A DNA stretch of 28,962 bases, from positions 1 to 28,962 of the forward strand of contig JAUCBJ010003270.1 of the NCBI GenBank assembly GCA_032718475.1, given 5' to 3'. The notes under the pieces are model-generated. The model had not been told where the DNA came from and did not search any database. It saw only the letters and a list, made by a program, of their open reading frames with translations. Shown here one piece after another: positions 17,030 to 28,325 of this stretch; within the stretch, counting starts at the first letter, position 1, and each line of letters begins with the position of its first letter. The position numbers and the translations under genes were made by a program. Source of the stretch: Nemertoderma westbladi (taxonomy: Eukaryota > Xenacoelomorpha > Nemertodermatida > Nemertodermatidae).

Positions 17030-20000
17030 GTTGGGGAGAGACATCCTAACCGCTGGCACCCAGGGATCTCTCTGTTCGGGATAGACAGTCTAACTGCTGG
17101 GACACAGGGATCTCTGTTCAGTGGTAGACAGTCTAACTGCTGGGACACATGGATCTCTGTTCGGGATAGACAGTCTAACTGCTGGGACACAGGGATCTCT
17201 GTTCAGTGATAGACAGTCTAACTGCTGGGACACATGGATATCTGTTTAGGGACAGAGTCTAACTGCTGGGACACAGAGATCTCTCTGTTCGGGACAGACA
17301 GTCTAACTGCTGGGACACAGGGATCTCTGTTCAGTGATAGACAGTCTAACTGCTGGGACACATGGATATCTGTTTAGGGACAGAGTCTAACTGCTGGGAC
17401 ACAGAGATCTCTCTGTTCGGGATAGACAGTCTAACTGCTGGGACACAGGGATCTCTGTTCAGGGACAGACAGTCTAACTGCTGGGACACATGGATATCTG
17501 TTTAGGGACAGAGTCTAACTGCTGGGACACAGAGATCTCTCTGTTCGGGATAGACAGTCTAACTGCTGGGACACAGGGATCTCTGTTCAGTGATAGACAG
17601 TCTAACTGCTGGGACACAGGGATCTCTGTTCAGGGACAGACAGTCTAACTGCTGGGACACAGAGATCTCTCTGTTTGGGATAGACAGTCTAACTGCTGGG
17701 ACACAGGGATCTCTGTTCAGTGATAGACAGTCTAACTGCTGGGACACAGGGATCTCTGTTCAGTGATAGACAGTCTAACTGCTGGGACACAGGGGTCTCT
17801 GTTCAGGGACAGACAGTCTAACTGCTGGGACACAGAGATCTCTCTGTTCGGGATAGACAGTCTAACTGCTGGGACACAGGGATCTCTGTTCAGTGATAGA
17901 CAGTCTAACTGCTGGGACACAGGGATCTCTGTTCAGGGACAGACAGTCTAACTGCTGGGACACAGAGATCTCTCTGTTCGGGATAGACAGTCTAACTGCT
18001 GGGACACCGGGATCTCTGTTCAGTGATAGACAGTCTAACTGCTGGGACACAGGAATCTCTGTTCAGGGACAGACAGTCTAACTGCTGGGACACAGAGATC
18101 TCTCTGTTCGGGATAGACAGTCTAACTGCTGGGACACAGGGATCTCTGTTCAGTGATAGACAGTCTAACTGCTGGGACACATGGATATCTGTTTAGGGAC
18201 AGAGTCTAACTGCTGGGACACAGAGATCTCTCTGTTCGGGATAGACAGTCTAACTGCTGGGACACAGGGATCTCTGTTCAGGGACAGACAGTCTAACTGC
18301 TGGGACACATGGATATCTGTTTAGGGACAGAGTCTAACTGCTGGGACACAGAGATCTCTCTGTTCGGGATAGACAGTCTAACTGCTGGGACACAGGGATC
18401 TCTGTTCAGTGATAGACAGTCTAACTGCTGGGACACAGGGATCTCTGTTCAGGGACAGACAGTCTAACTGCTGGGACACAGGGATCTCTGTTCAGGGACA
18501 GACAGTTTAACTGCTGGGACACAGGGATCTCTGTTCGGGATAGACAGTCTAACTGGTGGGACACAGAGATCTATGTTCAGGGACAGACAGACTAACTACT
18601 GGCACACAGGGATCGCTGTTCAGGGACATACAATCTAACTGCTGGGACACAGGGATCTCTGTTCAGGGACAGACCGTCTAACTGCTGGGACACAGAGATC
18701 TCTGTTCAGAGACAGACAGTTTAACTGCTGGGACACAGGGATCTCTGTTCGGGATAGACCGTCTAACTGCTGGGACACAGAGATCTCTGTTCGGGACAGA
18801 CAGTCTAACTGCTGGGACACAGGGATCTCTGTTCAGGGACAGACAGTCTAACTGCTGGGACACAGGGATCTCTGTTCAGGGACAGACAGTCAAACTACTG
18901 GCACACAGGGATCGCTGTTCAGGGACAGACAGTCTAACTGCTGGTACACAGGGATCTCTGTTCAGGGACAGACAGTCTAACTGGTGGGACACAGGGATCT
19001 CTGTTCAGTGACAGACAGTCTAACTGCTGGGACACAGGGATCGCTGTTCAGGGACAGACAGTCTAACTGCTGGGACACAGGGATCTCTGTTCAGGGACAG
19101 ACAGTCTAACTGGTGGGACACTGGGATCTCTGTTCAGTGACAGACAGTCTAACTGCTGGGACACAGGGATCTCTGTTCAGGATAGACAGTCTAACTGGTG
19201 GGACACAGGGATCACTGTTCAGGGACAGACAATCTAACTGCTGGGACTCATGGATCGCTGTTCAGGGACAGACAATCTAACTGCTGGGACACAGAGATCT
19301 CTGTTCAGGGACAGACAGTCTAACTGCTGGGACACAGGGATCTCTGTTCAGGGACAGACAGTCTAACTGCTGGGACTCAGGGCTCGCTGTTCAGGGACAG
19401 ACAATCTAACTGCTGGGACACAGAGATCTCTGTTCAGGGACAGACAGTCTAACTGCTGGGACACAGGGATCTCTGTTCAGGGACAGACAGTCTAACTGCT
19501 GGGACACAGGGATCTCTGTTCAGGGACAGACAGTCTAACTGCTGGGACACAGGGATCTCTGTTCAGGGACAGACAGTCTAACTGCTGGGACACAGGGATC
19601 TCTGTTCAGGGACAGACAGTCTAACTGCTGGGACACAGGGATCTCTGTTCAGGGACAGACAGTCTAACTGCTGGGTCACAGGGATCTCTGTTCAGGGACA
19701 GACCGTCTAACTGCTGGGACACAGGGACATCTGTTCAGGGACAGACAGTCTAACTGCTGGGACACAGGGATCTCTGTTCAGGGACAGACAGTCTAACTGC
19801 TGGGACACAGGGATCTCTGTTCAGGGACAGACAGTCTAACTGCTGGGACACAGGGATCTCTGTTCAGGGACAGACAGTCTAACTGCTGGGTCACAGGGAT
19901 CTCTGTTCAGGGACAGACCGTCTAACTGCTGGGACACAGGGATATCTGTTCAGGGACAGACAGTCTAACTGCTGGGTCACAGGGATCTCTGTTCAGGGAC

Positions 20001-23000
20001 AGACAGTCTAACTGCTGGGACACAGGGATCTCTGTTCAGGGACAGACAGTCTAACTGCTGGGACACAGGGATCTCTGTTCAGGGACAGACAGTCTAACTG
20101 CTGGGACACAGGGATCTCTGTTCAGGGACAGACAGTCTAACTGCTGGGTCACAGGGATCTCTGTTCAGGGACAGACAGTCTAACTGCTGGGACACAGGGA
20201 TGTCTGTTCAGGGACAGACAGTCTAACTGCTGGGACACAGGGATCTCTGTTCAGGGACAGACAGTCTAACTGCTGGGACACAGGGATCTCTGTTCAGGGA
20301 CAGACAGTCTAATTGCTGGGTCACAGGGATCTCTGTTCAGGGACAGACCGTCTAACTGCTGGGAAACAGGGATATCTGTTCAGGGACAGACAGTCTATTT
20401 CTGTTCAGGGACAGACAGTCTAACTGCTGGGACACAGGGATCTCTGTTCAGGGACAGACAGTCTAACTGCTGGGACACAGGGATCTCTGTTCAGGGACAG
20501 ACAGTCTAACTGCTGGGACACAGGGATCTCTGTTCAGGGACAGACAGACTAACTGCTGGGACACAGGGATCTCTGTTCAGGGACAGACAGTCTAACTGCT
20601 GGTACACAGGGATCTCTGTTCAGGGAAAGACAGTCTAACTGCTGGGCCACAGGGATCTCTGTTCAGGGACAGACAGTCTAACTGCTGGGACATAGGGATC
20701 TCTGTTCGGGTCAGACAGTCTAACTGCTGGGACACAGGGATCTCTGTTCAGGGACAGACAGTCTAACTGCTGGGACACAGGGATCTCTGTTCGGGTCAGA
20801 CAGTCTAACTGCTGGGACACAGGGATCTCTGTTCAGGGACAGACAGTCTAACTGGTGGGACACAGAGATCTCTGTTCAGGGACAGACAGTCTAACTGCTG
20901 GGACACAGGGATCTCTGTTCAGGGACAGACCGTCTAACTGCTGGGACACAGGGATCTCTGTTCGGGTCAGAGTCTAACTGCTGGGACACAGGGATCTCTG
21001 TTCAGGGACAGACAGTCTAACTGCTGGGACATAGGGATCTCTGTTCGGGTCAGACAGTCTAACTGCTGGGACACAGGGATCTCTGTTCAGGGACAGACAG
21101 TCTAACTGCTGGGACACAGGGATCTCTGTTCAGGGACAGACAGTCTAACTGCTGGGACACAGGGATCTCTGTTCAGGGACAGACAGTCTAATTGCTGGGT
21201 CACAGGGATCTCTGTTCAGGGACAGACAGTCTAACTGCTGGGACACAGGGATCTCTGTTCAGGGACAGACAGTCTAACTGCTGGGACACAGGGATCTCTG
21301 TTCAGGGACAGACCGTCTAACTGCTGGGACACAGGGATATCTGTTCAGGGACAGACAGTCTATTTCTGTTCAGGGACAGACAGTCTAACTGCTGGGACAC
21401 AGGGATCTCTGTTCAGGGACAGACAGTCTAATTGCTGGGACACAGGGATCTCTGTTCAGGGACAGACAGTCTAACTGCTGGGACACAGGGATCTCTGTTC
21501 AGGGACAGACAGACTAACTGCTGGGACACAGGGATCTCTGTTCAGGGACAGACAGTCTAACTGCTGGTACACAGGGATCTCTGTTCAGGGAAAGACAGTC
21601 TAACTGCTGGGCCACAGGGATCTCTGTTCAGGGACAGACAGTCTAACTGCTGGGACATAGGGATCTCTGTTCGGGTCAGACAGTCTAACTGCTGGGACAC
21701 AGGGATCTCTGTTCAGGGACAGACAGTCTAACTGCTGGGACACAGGGATCTCTGTTCGGGTCAGACAGGCTAACTGCTGGGACACAGGGATCTCTGTTCA
21801 GGGACAGACAGTCTAACTGGTGGGACACAGAGATCTCTGTTCAGGGACAGACAGTCTAACTGCTGGGACACAGGGATCTCTGTTCAGGGACAGACCGTCT
21901 AACTGCTGGGACACAGGGATCTCTGTTCGGGTCAGAGTCTAACTGCTGGGACACAGGGATCTCTGTTCAGGGACAGACAGTCTAACTGCTGGGACATAGG
22001 GATCTCTGTTCGGGTCAGACAGTCTAACTGCTGGGACACAGGGATCTCTGTTCAGGGACAGACAGTCTAACTGCTGGGACACAGGGATCTCTGTTCGGGT
22101 CAGACAGTCTAACTGCTGGGACACAGGGATCTCTGTTCAGGGACAGACAGTCTAACTGGTGGGACACAGAGATCTCTGTTCAGGGACAGACAGTCTAACT
22201 GCTGGGACACAGGGATCTCTGTTCAGGGACAGACAGTCTAACTGCTGGGACACAGGGATCTCTGTTCAGGGACAGAGTCTAACTGCTGGGACACGGAAAT
22301 CTCTGTTCAGGGACAGACAGTCTAACTGCTGGGACACATGGATATCTGTTTAGGGACAGACGTCTAACTGCTGGGACACAGAGATCTCTGTTCAGGGACA
22401 GACAGTGTAACTGCTGGGACACAGGGATCTCTGTTCGGGGACAGAGTCTAACTGGTGGGACACAGAGATCTTTGTTCAGGGACAGACAGTCTAACTGCTG
22501 GGACACAGGGATCTCTGTTCAGGGACAGACAGTCTAACTGCTGGGACACAGGGATCTCTGTTCAGGGACAGACAGTCTAACTGCTGGGACACAGGGATCT
22601 CTGTTCAGGGACAGACAGTTTAACTGGTGGGACACAGAGATCTCTGTTCAGGGACAGACAGTCTAACTGCTGGGACACAGGGATCTCTGTTCAGGGACAG
22701 AGTCTAACTGCTGGGACACAGAGATCTTTGTTCAGGGACAGACAGTCTAACTGCTGGGACACAGGGATCTCTGTTCAGGGACAGACAGTCTAACTGGTGG
22801 GACACATAGATCTCTGTTCAGGGACAGACAGTCTAACTGCTGGGACACAGGGATCTCTGTTCAGGGACAGACAGTCTAACTGGTGGGACACAGAGATCTC
22901 TGTTCAGGGACAGACAGTCTAATTGCTGGGACACAGGGATCTCTGTTCAGGGACAGCAGTCTAACTGCTGGGACAGAGATCTCTGTTCAGGGACAGACAG

Positions 23001-23077
23001 TCTAACTGCTGGGACACATGGATATCTGTTTAGGGACAGACCGTCTAACTGCTGGGACACAGGGATCTTTGTTCAGA
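17030..23077. repeat. 43-bp satellite array, about 140 copies, with higher-order repeats
   Basis: The unit contains agacagtctaactgctggga, then cacagggatctctgttcagg. It fills about 6 kb. Domain one (about 17073-18500) shows a 130-bp higher-order repeat of three units (43+43+44), including gggatagacag, cagtgatagacag and ctctctgttcggg variants and short tttagggacagagtc units. Domain two (about 18500-20380) is more uniform. In domain three a 965-bp block recurs: the truncated unit cagtctatttctgttcag occurs at 20391 and 21356, and other blocks recur 339 bp apart near 21600 and 21939. Minus-strand open frames of about 61 aa in the array arise because the unit lacks stops in most frames; they are not genes. 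The right edge lies in the terminal exon of unc13. Confidence 0.97.
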
Positions 23078-23330
23078 TTTCAACCTGACGTATTCCTTGG
23101 CAACATCATCACTAGTTCTGTGACAGAGAATCCGCAGTATGGTCCATCCCGTGTCGTCTATCTGCAACAGTCTACCGAGGGCCAACCAACACGCTTGGCT
23201 TCCCTTGCCAACTATCTCCTTGACTTGCATCAATGCCATCCCTATCAGATGGTCTGTCCGTCCGAAACAATAGTCTTTGCAGCAGAAGTGGATCTCGTAG
23301 GAACTCAAATCGTTATCATTGCCAAGGAGA
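23045..23330 (-). CDS. unc13: UNC13/Munc13 homolog, terminal exon (second half of C2C domain)
   Basis: The exon starts at 23330 after an acceptor (cattttag). Its first base completes a Phe codon split by the upstream intron. It encodes LLGNDNDLSSYEIHFCCKDY, then CFGRTDHLIGMALMQVKEIV, GSQACWLALGR, MD-like QIDDTGWTILRIL and SDDVAKEYVRLKSEQRS, matching the end of the Munc13 C2C domain (family form: YELQVCVKDYCF ... CWLPLGR ... DDTG.TVLRILSQR..DEVAKEFVKLKS). UNC13 primes synaptic or secretory vesicles by opening syntaxin; C2C contacts the vesicle membrane. From about 23077 the codons lie in the 43-bp satellite, giving a short tail LCPSS and the TAG at 23045-23047. The plus-strand open frame over the same bases is a shadow. 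Confidence 0.93.
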
Positions 23331-24311
23331 CTAAAATGAAATATGATATATCAGATTTTTTAAATATTTAAAATATTTATTTTACTAAATTATACTGGAT
23401 TCTCTAGGATACAGGGCTCGAGTATTTGCAAGAGGTTTAATTTGTAAGAATACACTGTATTTGTTTGTCATTTTACACAAAACGACTATTATCTTCTATT
23501 ATTCAGTTTTGATTCGACAGTAAAAATATGTTGACCAAAAATTACTTTTGGGTCATTCTGCGTAAAAGTGGCCAAAAAGAGTTTCAAATTTACTAAATGT
23601 TACAGATGTGACACAAAAATTGTAAAATCCAGAACCCTATGTGTCTGAGCAGATTTTAATTTTTTGTACGTAAGCTGAGGGAATAAATAACCTACAAAAT
23701 AATAAGTATTTATTGTATTAATTATTATTATAATTATAATAGACTAATAAATTAAATTCGAAAAATAAAATGTTATTCCTGGGCTTCTTTTAAAGCAAAA
23801 TAACCCTAATTTATATGACATAAAAAACATATCTTAGTGAGTGTCTTAATCAGATGTTAAAACATATGTGGACCAAAATAAGTGGTTTCAAAGTGGAACC
23901 GAAGACGTATGAATAGCATTATATCCACCATAGTGGGGGAAGCGACCTGAAGTTGCACTCGGAATATATAAATACGCCTACATACCCACCTGGGAATCAG
24001 TAGTCTGGCAACCAGATATATAATAGTAGAATATTGACAAAAAATGAAAAATTTCACTTTTAATAATAAGGTATCCTGTTTTATTGACGTTCTTTTATTT
24101 TCTTTGGTTAGAATAACGTGCCACTGTAACACGCCCCCCTTAAATGATAATTTAACAATGAGACGAGATATTAATTAACCGGAAAGGGATTTGCGTGAAG
24201 TTCCTCTTCCCATCTCCAGCCACAAAGTTATATATTACTTGAGTATGTTGTAACAAGTGGAGTAAAAAAATTATTCAATTCATCCACCCTAAATAATATA
24301 AACCAACTCAC
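23331..24311 (-). other. unc13 intron between the two C2C exons
   Basis: GT-AG intron: the donor is ACATT|GTGAGT at 24311 and the acceptor is CATTTTAG at 23331. It is phase 2 on both sides. The interior is AT-rich. A minus-strand open frame at 23857-24132 has no similarity to UNC13 and is treated as chance. Confidence 0.85.
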
Positions 24312-24471
24312 AATGTAAAGGTTTCATTAAATTTTGGCGACCAGTTATTATTTTTGGATGAGGTAGCGAACTTTCGTTTTTTGTTGTGGATGTGAGGCCC
24401 GATAACGTAAACCTCAACGAATGGTCGGAAGATGGCAGTGGTCGTCCATTTCAGATCGTTGGCGGCGACAA
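24312..24471 (-). CDS. unc13: UNC13/Munc13 homolog, exon encoding first half of C2C domain
   Basis: The exon begins at 24471 after a strong acceptor (tattttgcttctag) and ends at 24312 before GTGAGT. Its two leading bases complete an Ile codon begun in the upstream exon. It encodes [20 protein letters not shown], then [19 protein letters not shown] and [12 protein letters not shown], the hallmark opening of the Munc13 C2C domain (family form VVAANDLKW ... IFRPF.EV ... KKRKFATKSKNNSW.PK.NE.F). The length is 160 nt, entering in phase 1 and leaving in phase 2, consistent with both neighbours. A plus-strand frame in the same place looks plausible by itself, but the family match decides for the minus strand. 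Confidence 0.95.
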
Positions 24472-24499
24472 CTAGAAGCAAAATAAAAGTCTTAATAAC

Positions 24500-25872
24500 A
24501 ACAGATCACGGAACCAGAGTTTGGTAGATCAATAGATCACGGAACCAGAGTCTGGTAGATCAACAGATCACGGAACCAGAGTCTGGTAGATCAACAGATC
24601 TCGGAACCAGAGTCTGGTAGATCAATAAATCACGGAACCAGAGTCTGGTAGATCAACAGATCACGGAACCAGAGTCTGGTAGATCAACAGATCACGGAAC
24701 CAGAGTCTGGTAGATCAACAGATCACGGAACCAGAGTCTAGTAGATCAACGGATCACGGAACCAGAGTCTGGTAGATCAACAGATCACGGAACCAGAGTC
24801 TGGTAAATGAACAGATCACGGAACCAGAGTCTGGTAGATCAACAGATCACGGAACCAGAGTCTGTTAGATCAACAGATCACAGAACCAGAGTCTGGTAGA
24901 TCAACAGATCACGGAACCAGAGTCTGGTAAATGAACAGATCACGGAACCAGAGTCTGGTAGATCAATAGATCACGGAACCAGAGTCTGGTAGATCAACAG
25001 ATCACGGAACCAGAGTCTGGTAGATCAACAGATCTCGGAACCAGAGTCTGTTAGATCAACAGATCACGGAACAAGAGTCTGGTAGATCAACAGATCACGG
25101 AACCAGAGTCTGGTAGATCAATAAATCACGGAACCAGAGTCTGGTAGATCAACAGATCACGGAACCAGAGTCTGGTAGATCAACAGATCACGGAACCAGA
25201 GTCTGGTAGATCAACAGATCACGGAACCAGAGTCTAGTAGATCAACGGATCACGGAACCAGAGTCTGGTAGATCAACAGATCACGGAACCAGAGTCTGGT
25301 AAATGAACAGATCACGGAACCAGAGTCTGGTAGATCAACAGATCACGGAACCAGAGTCTGTTAGATCAACAGATCACAGAACCAGAGTCTGGTAGATCAA
25401 CAGATCACGGAACCAGAGTCTGGTAAATGAACAGATCACGGAACCAGAGTCTGGTAGATCAACAGATCACGGAACCAGAGTCTGGTAGATCAACAGATCA
25501 CGGAACCAGAGTCTAGTAGATCAACGGATCACGGAACCAGAGTCTGGTAGATCAACAGATCACAGAACCAGAGTCTGGTAGATCAACAGATCACGGAACC
25601 AGAGTCTGGTAGATCAACAGATCACGGAACCAGAGTCTGGTAGATCAACAGATCACGGAACCAGAGTCTGGTAGATCAACAGATCACGGAACCAGAGTCT
25701 GGTAGATCAACAGATCACGGAACCAGAGTCTGGTAGATCAACAGATCACGGAACCAGAGTCTGGTAGATCAACAGATCACGGAACCAGAGTCTGGTAGAT
25801 CAACAGATCACAGAACCAGAGTCTGGTAGATCAACAGATCACAGAACCAGAGTCTGGTAGATCAACAGATCT
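24500..25872. repeat. 31-bp satellite array, 44 copies plus a partial, in an unc13 intron
   Basis: The unit is aacagatcacggaaccagag followed by tctggtagatc. The start at 24500 and the last unit start at 25864 are 1364 bp apart, exactly 44 x 31, so there are no indels. A rare variant (gtctagtagatcaacggatc) lies at 24736, 25232 and 25511: the 496-bp spacing (16 units) marks a block duplication, and 279 bp (9 units) a second one. The array ends 28 nt before the splice acceptor of the C2C exon. Confidence 0.97.
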
Positions 25873-26540
25873 TGGGATGTTTTCACGAAGTAGTAGGAAT
25901 GTTATTTTAAAATGATATATTTCAATACTACGATATTAATCATACAGTATAACAGTTACCGGTATAAAATAAAACCTACACATTGTTTTTACATTCACAT
26001 TAGTGTTTAAACGGTATTAGACTTTTCGGCGGTATTTCCGGGATCGGGATTGCAATTTTGTATTAAATTCCTTAAAGTTCTTAGTATATGCGGCGGGTTT
26101 TGGGTAACACTCACTTAATCTTACACTTCTGAAATATTAGTACGATAAAGTTATATTACAATTTATTTATAGTTGATTACTGGATGGTTTACTGACATAA
26201 AATATTATTTATAAACAATAAATTTCCGTTCTGCTGGAACTATTTATCAGATATTCAAGAAATTTACTTGACTATCTTGACTATATGTTCCAAAAAAAGA
26301 CGGGATCGGGACCGGAATTGTATTTTTCGACAGGATCCTGTTTCGGGATCGGGTGCGGTATCCTATTTAAACACTAATTCACATCATTGTGTATCATTCA
26401 GTGTTTCATACTTTCAAGCAGTTGGGAAAACGACCAAGGTTCATTGGATTTATCTTACAATTTGCAGCCGTTATGTTATGTTGTATTACTTTGCAGCAGT
26501 TGCTATTATTAGCAAGTCGTAGGACTTGATTACTGTAAGA

Positions 26541-26760
26541 ATTGTTGGCTGATTGACTGGCTGGCTGGCTGACTGACTGGCTGGCTGGCTGACTGACTGA
26601 TCTACAGCCAAAACTACTCTAACGATTTTGATGAAATTTTCACAGCGGCTAGATACCGCGATTCTAAGGTCCCTGGTATGTTCCGCTATTTCGTCCATGA
26701 GCCGTGGGCTCGAAAAATAGACATAAACGAAAAAACGCCATAGGCGCAATGGTAAAATAA
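26541..26760. repeat. Tetranucleotide (GACT/GGCT)n with an attached conserved-looking tail
   Basis: Runs of gactggctggctggctgact are followed by cagccaaaactactctaacg and attttgatgaaattttcaca. A tetranucleotide run joined to a fixed AT-rich tail of this kind is a common dispersed repeat type in invertebrates. Family membership is inferred. Confidence 0.5.
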
Positions 26761-27711
26761 CACCAATGACAGCTTGTTGATGGAATTTACATTTGATTGA
26801 TGACTTCCGACTTGCTTAACGGCGTCTTGACGCCGTCTCTAGTTTAGTGTTTATTATTGTTTTACATTATCGAACAGTAACTGCAACAATTCAAGAGTGG
26901 AAAGTTCCAAGCCTATGATTATGGAAGGAAACATTGCGAATTATAACGAGTCATCACCACCACTCTACCATTACTGATGATATCACAAGATAGCACTATC
27001 CACTGGGGGTAACGATTGGTTGGCTGACCCACAAGATGTTGCCACTCTGGTGCCATAATAATAAATAACATAACGTGTTAACAAACAATAATAAAAACAA
27101 TAATAAGTCAGCCACTAAAAGTGGAATGGCTTAGTGACATGAAATGTTGAAACTGTGACAAAATTAGTATTATAATTAGTAATTATAATTAGACAAAGAG
27201 GTATGTACCTTTGGGTATATAGCTTACAAAAATCACATGCTCGAAAAATGTCAATATTAACTTTTAAATTCATGTTTCTTTCCTTAGCAACATGGATTTT
27301 ACATAGAAACAATGTAACTATTGCATTTGGTGAGATTTTTCCCAAATGTTGTATGAATAAACTTTTACTCCTCTCTACTTATACTTAATCGTTTTTTGAA
27401 ATTGTTTATTTAAATGAAAGGTAATTTCATCAGCTTCAATCATATAATTCGACCAGTTTTCTTGATTTCATAACATTTCCCCTTTTTTTACTGAAAAATT
27501 AGAAATAACATATTTTTTTCATTATTTTTAAATTTTGAATGTTTTTTTAAAAAATTGCCAATTATCAGTAAGAGAAAATGAAAATACAAAAAGTGGTCAA
27601 AAAATATGATGGAAATGAACATGCTGGTTCCAAAAATTGTGGTATCGAAAAATAGAAATGGAAAATAACGGAGTAGTCTTTTTTAGCGAAACTCTTTAAA
27701 TCTCACGCCAA

Positions 27712-27725
27712 CCGCTAGGGGGCGC
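27712..27725 (+). promoter_or_regulatory. CTCF-like motif
   Basis: CCGCTAGGGGGCGC fits the CTCF core CC(A/G)C(C/T)AGGGGGC(A/G)C at every position. It lies in an AT-rich unc13 intron, where such a G-rich word stands out. Confidence 0.4.
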
Positions 27726-28219
27726 CAAAAATTGTTTTTCCACTTTCATTTACTTTAAATAAGCCGCTCAAGTACTAAAAAACGATAGTTTTCTATTTCT
27801 CGATTGAGTTTAAAGCGTGATGTATCAAGCAGAACTGGACATCTCTCTCTGCTATTTTATTGCCTACCAGCTGCACTGCAATGTGCTGTTGCTATACATC
27901 AGTAACCAGTAGGCACTGTTAGGTCGTATTTTTGTACCACATTACCAAAATTCAAAACTATTAACTACAAAAGATGTGGAACCAGTTTATTCAGCAGCAA
28001 CCGTATCGGAATCTTACAATTTTGGGAGAAAACGACAATAATAATTATTACTATGAAGTACTTTACAGTGTTCTGTTACAAGTATCGATTTTTTCACTCC
28101 CCTTACTTTTTTCGTTTGCACAATTAATAGCTCAGCACACTGAAAAGTGTTACCGGTACTCAGACACAAGTATATACAGTAATTACAATGATCCTCGCGA
28201 CGGCTGTCACATAACTTAC

Positions 28220-28325
28220 TTTTTACGGTGATTTTATGTTCTCCAGTTCCCGGGTGCGTAAACAAATCAACCTGCACAGAAACCTCTCCAACAGGGTCTT
28301 CTATGCTCGGTTCACTTTGCCGATT
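28220..28325 (-). CDS. unc13: UNC13/Munc13 homolog, exon joining the MUN region to C2C
   Basis: The exon runs from 28325, after the acceptor tgttgttctag, to 28220, before AAAA|GTAAGT. It encodes [17 protein letters not shown] and [18 protein letters not shown]. The latter is nearly identical to the strongly conserved Munc13 segment that opens the C2C domain. It begins in phase 0 and ends in phase 1; the last base A plus TT of the next exon makes Ile where other UNC13 proteins have Val. Length is 106 nt. The preceding MUN-domain exons were not found before the window edge at 28962, so the gene continues outside the window. Confidence 0.95.

Larger units (their letters stand above)
24472..28219 (-). 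other. unc13 intron containing the 31-bp satellite
   Basis: A 3748-nt GT-AG intron in phase 1: the donor AAAA|GTAAGT is at 28219 and the acceptor TTCTAG at 24472. Apart from the array (24500-25872), it holds two copies of a cgggatcggg(a/t)-containing phrase near 26040 and 26340, a GACT/GGCT microsatellite near 26540, and a CTCF-like motif near 27712. ORFs within it are of chance length. Confidence 0.85.

Noticed and set aside
17559-22506. Many 61-75 aa open frames on both strands in the 43-bp array
   Set aside because: The monomer lacks stops in several frames and its period is not a multiple of three; these are satellite translations, not genes.
12435-23330. A single plus-strand gene joining the patches at 12435, 16475 and 23078, which are phase-compatible
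   Set aside because: The last of the three turned out to be the antisense of unc13, so the chain has no support.
23018-23371. 117-codon plus-strand open frame after the 43-bp array, preceded by a splice-acceptor-like ttgttcag
   Set aside because: It looks coding, but the minus strand over the same bases matches the UNC13 C2C domain with correct splice sites and phases; the plus frame is a shadow.
23857-24132. 91-codon minus-strand frame in the unc13 intron
   Set aside because: No similarity to UNC13 and bypassed by a phase-consistent GT-AG intron.
24350-24475. Plus-strand frame [20 protein letters not shown]
   Set aside because: Shadow of the unc13 C2C exon on the minus strand.
14107-25872. 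CRISPR-like direct repeats
   Set aside because: The arrays are contiguous monomers without unique spacers, in animal DNA.
27974-28231. 85-codon plus-strand frame
   Set aside because: Part overlaps the unc13 exon on the other strand; the rest is low-complexity AT-rich sequence with no motif.
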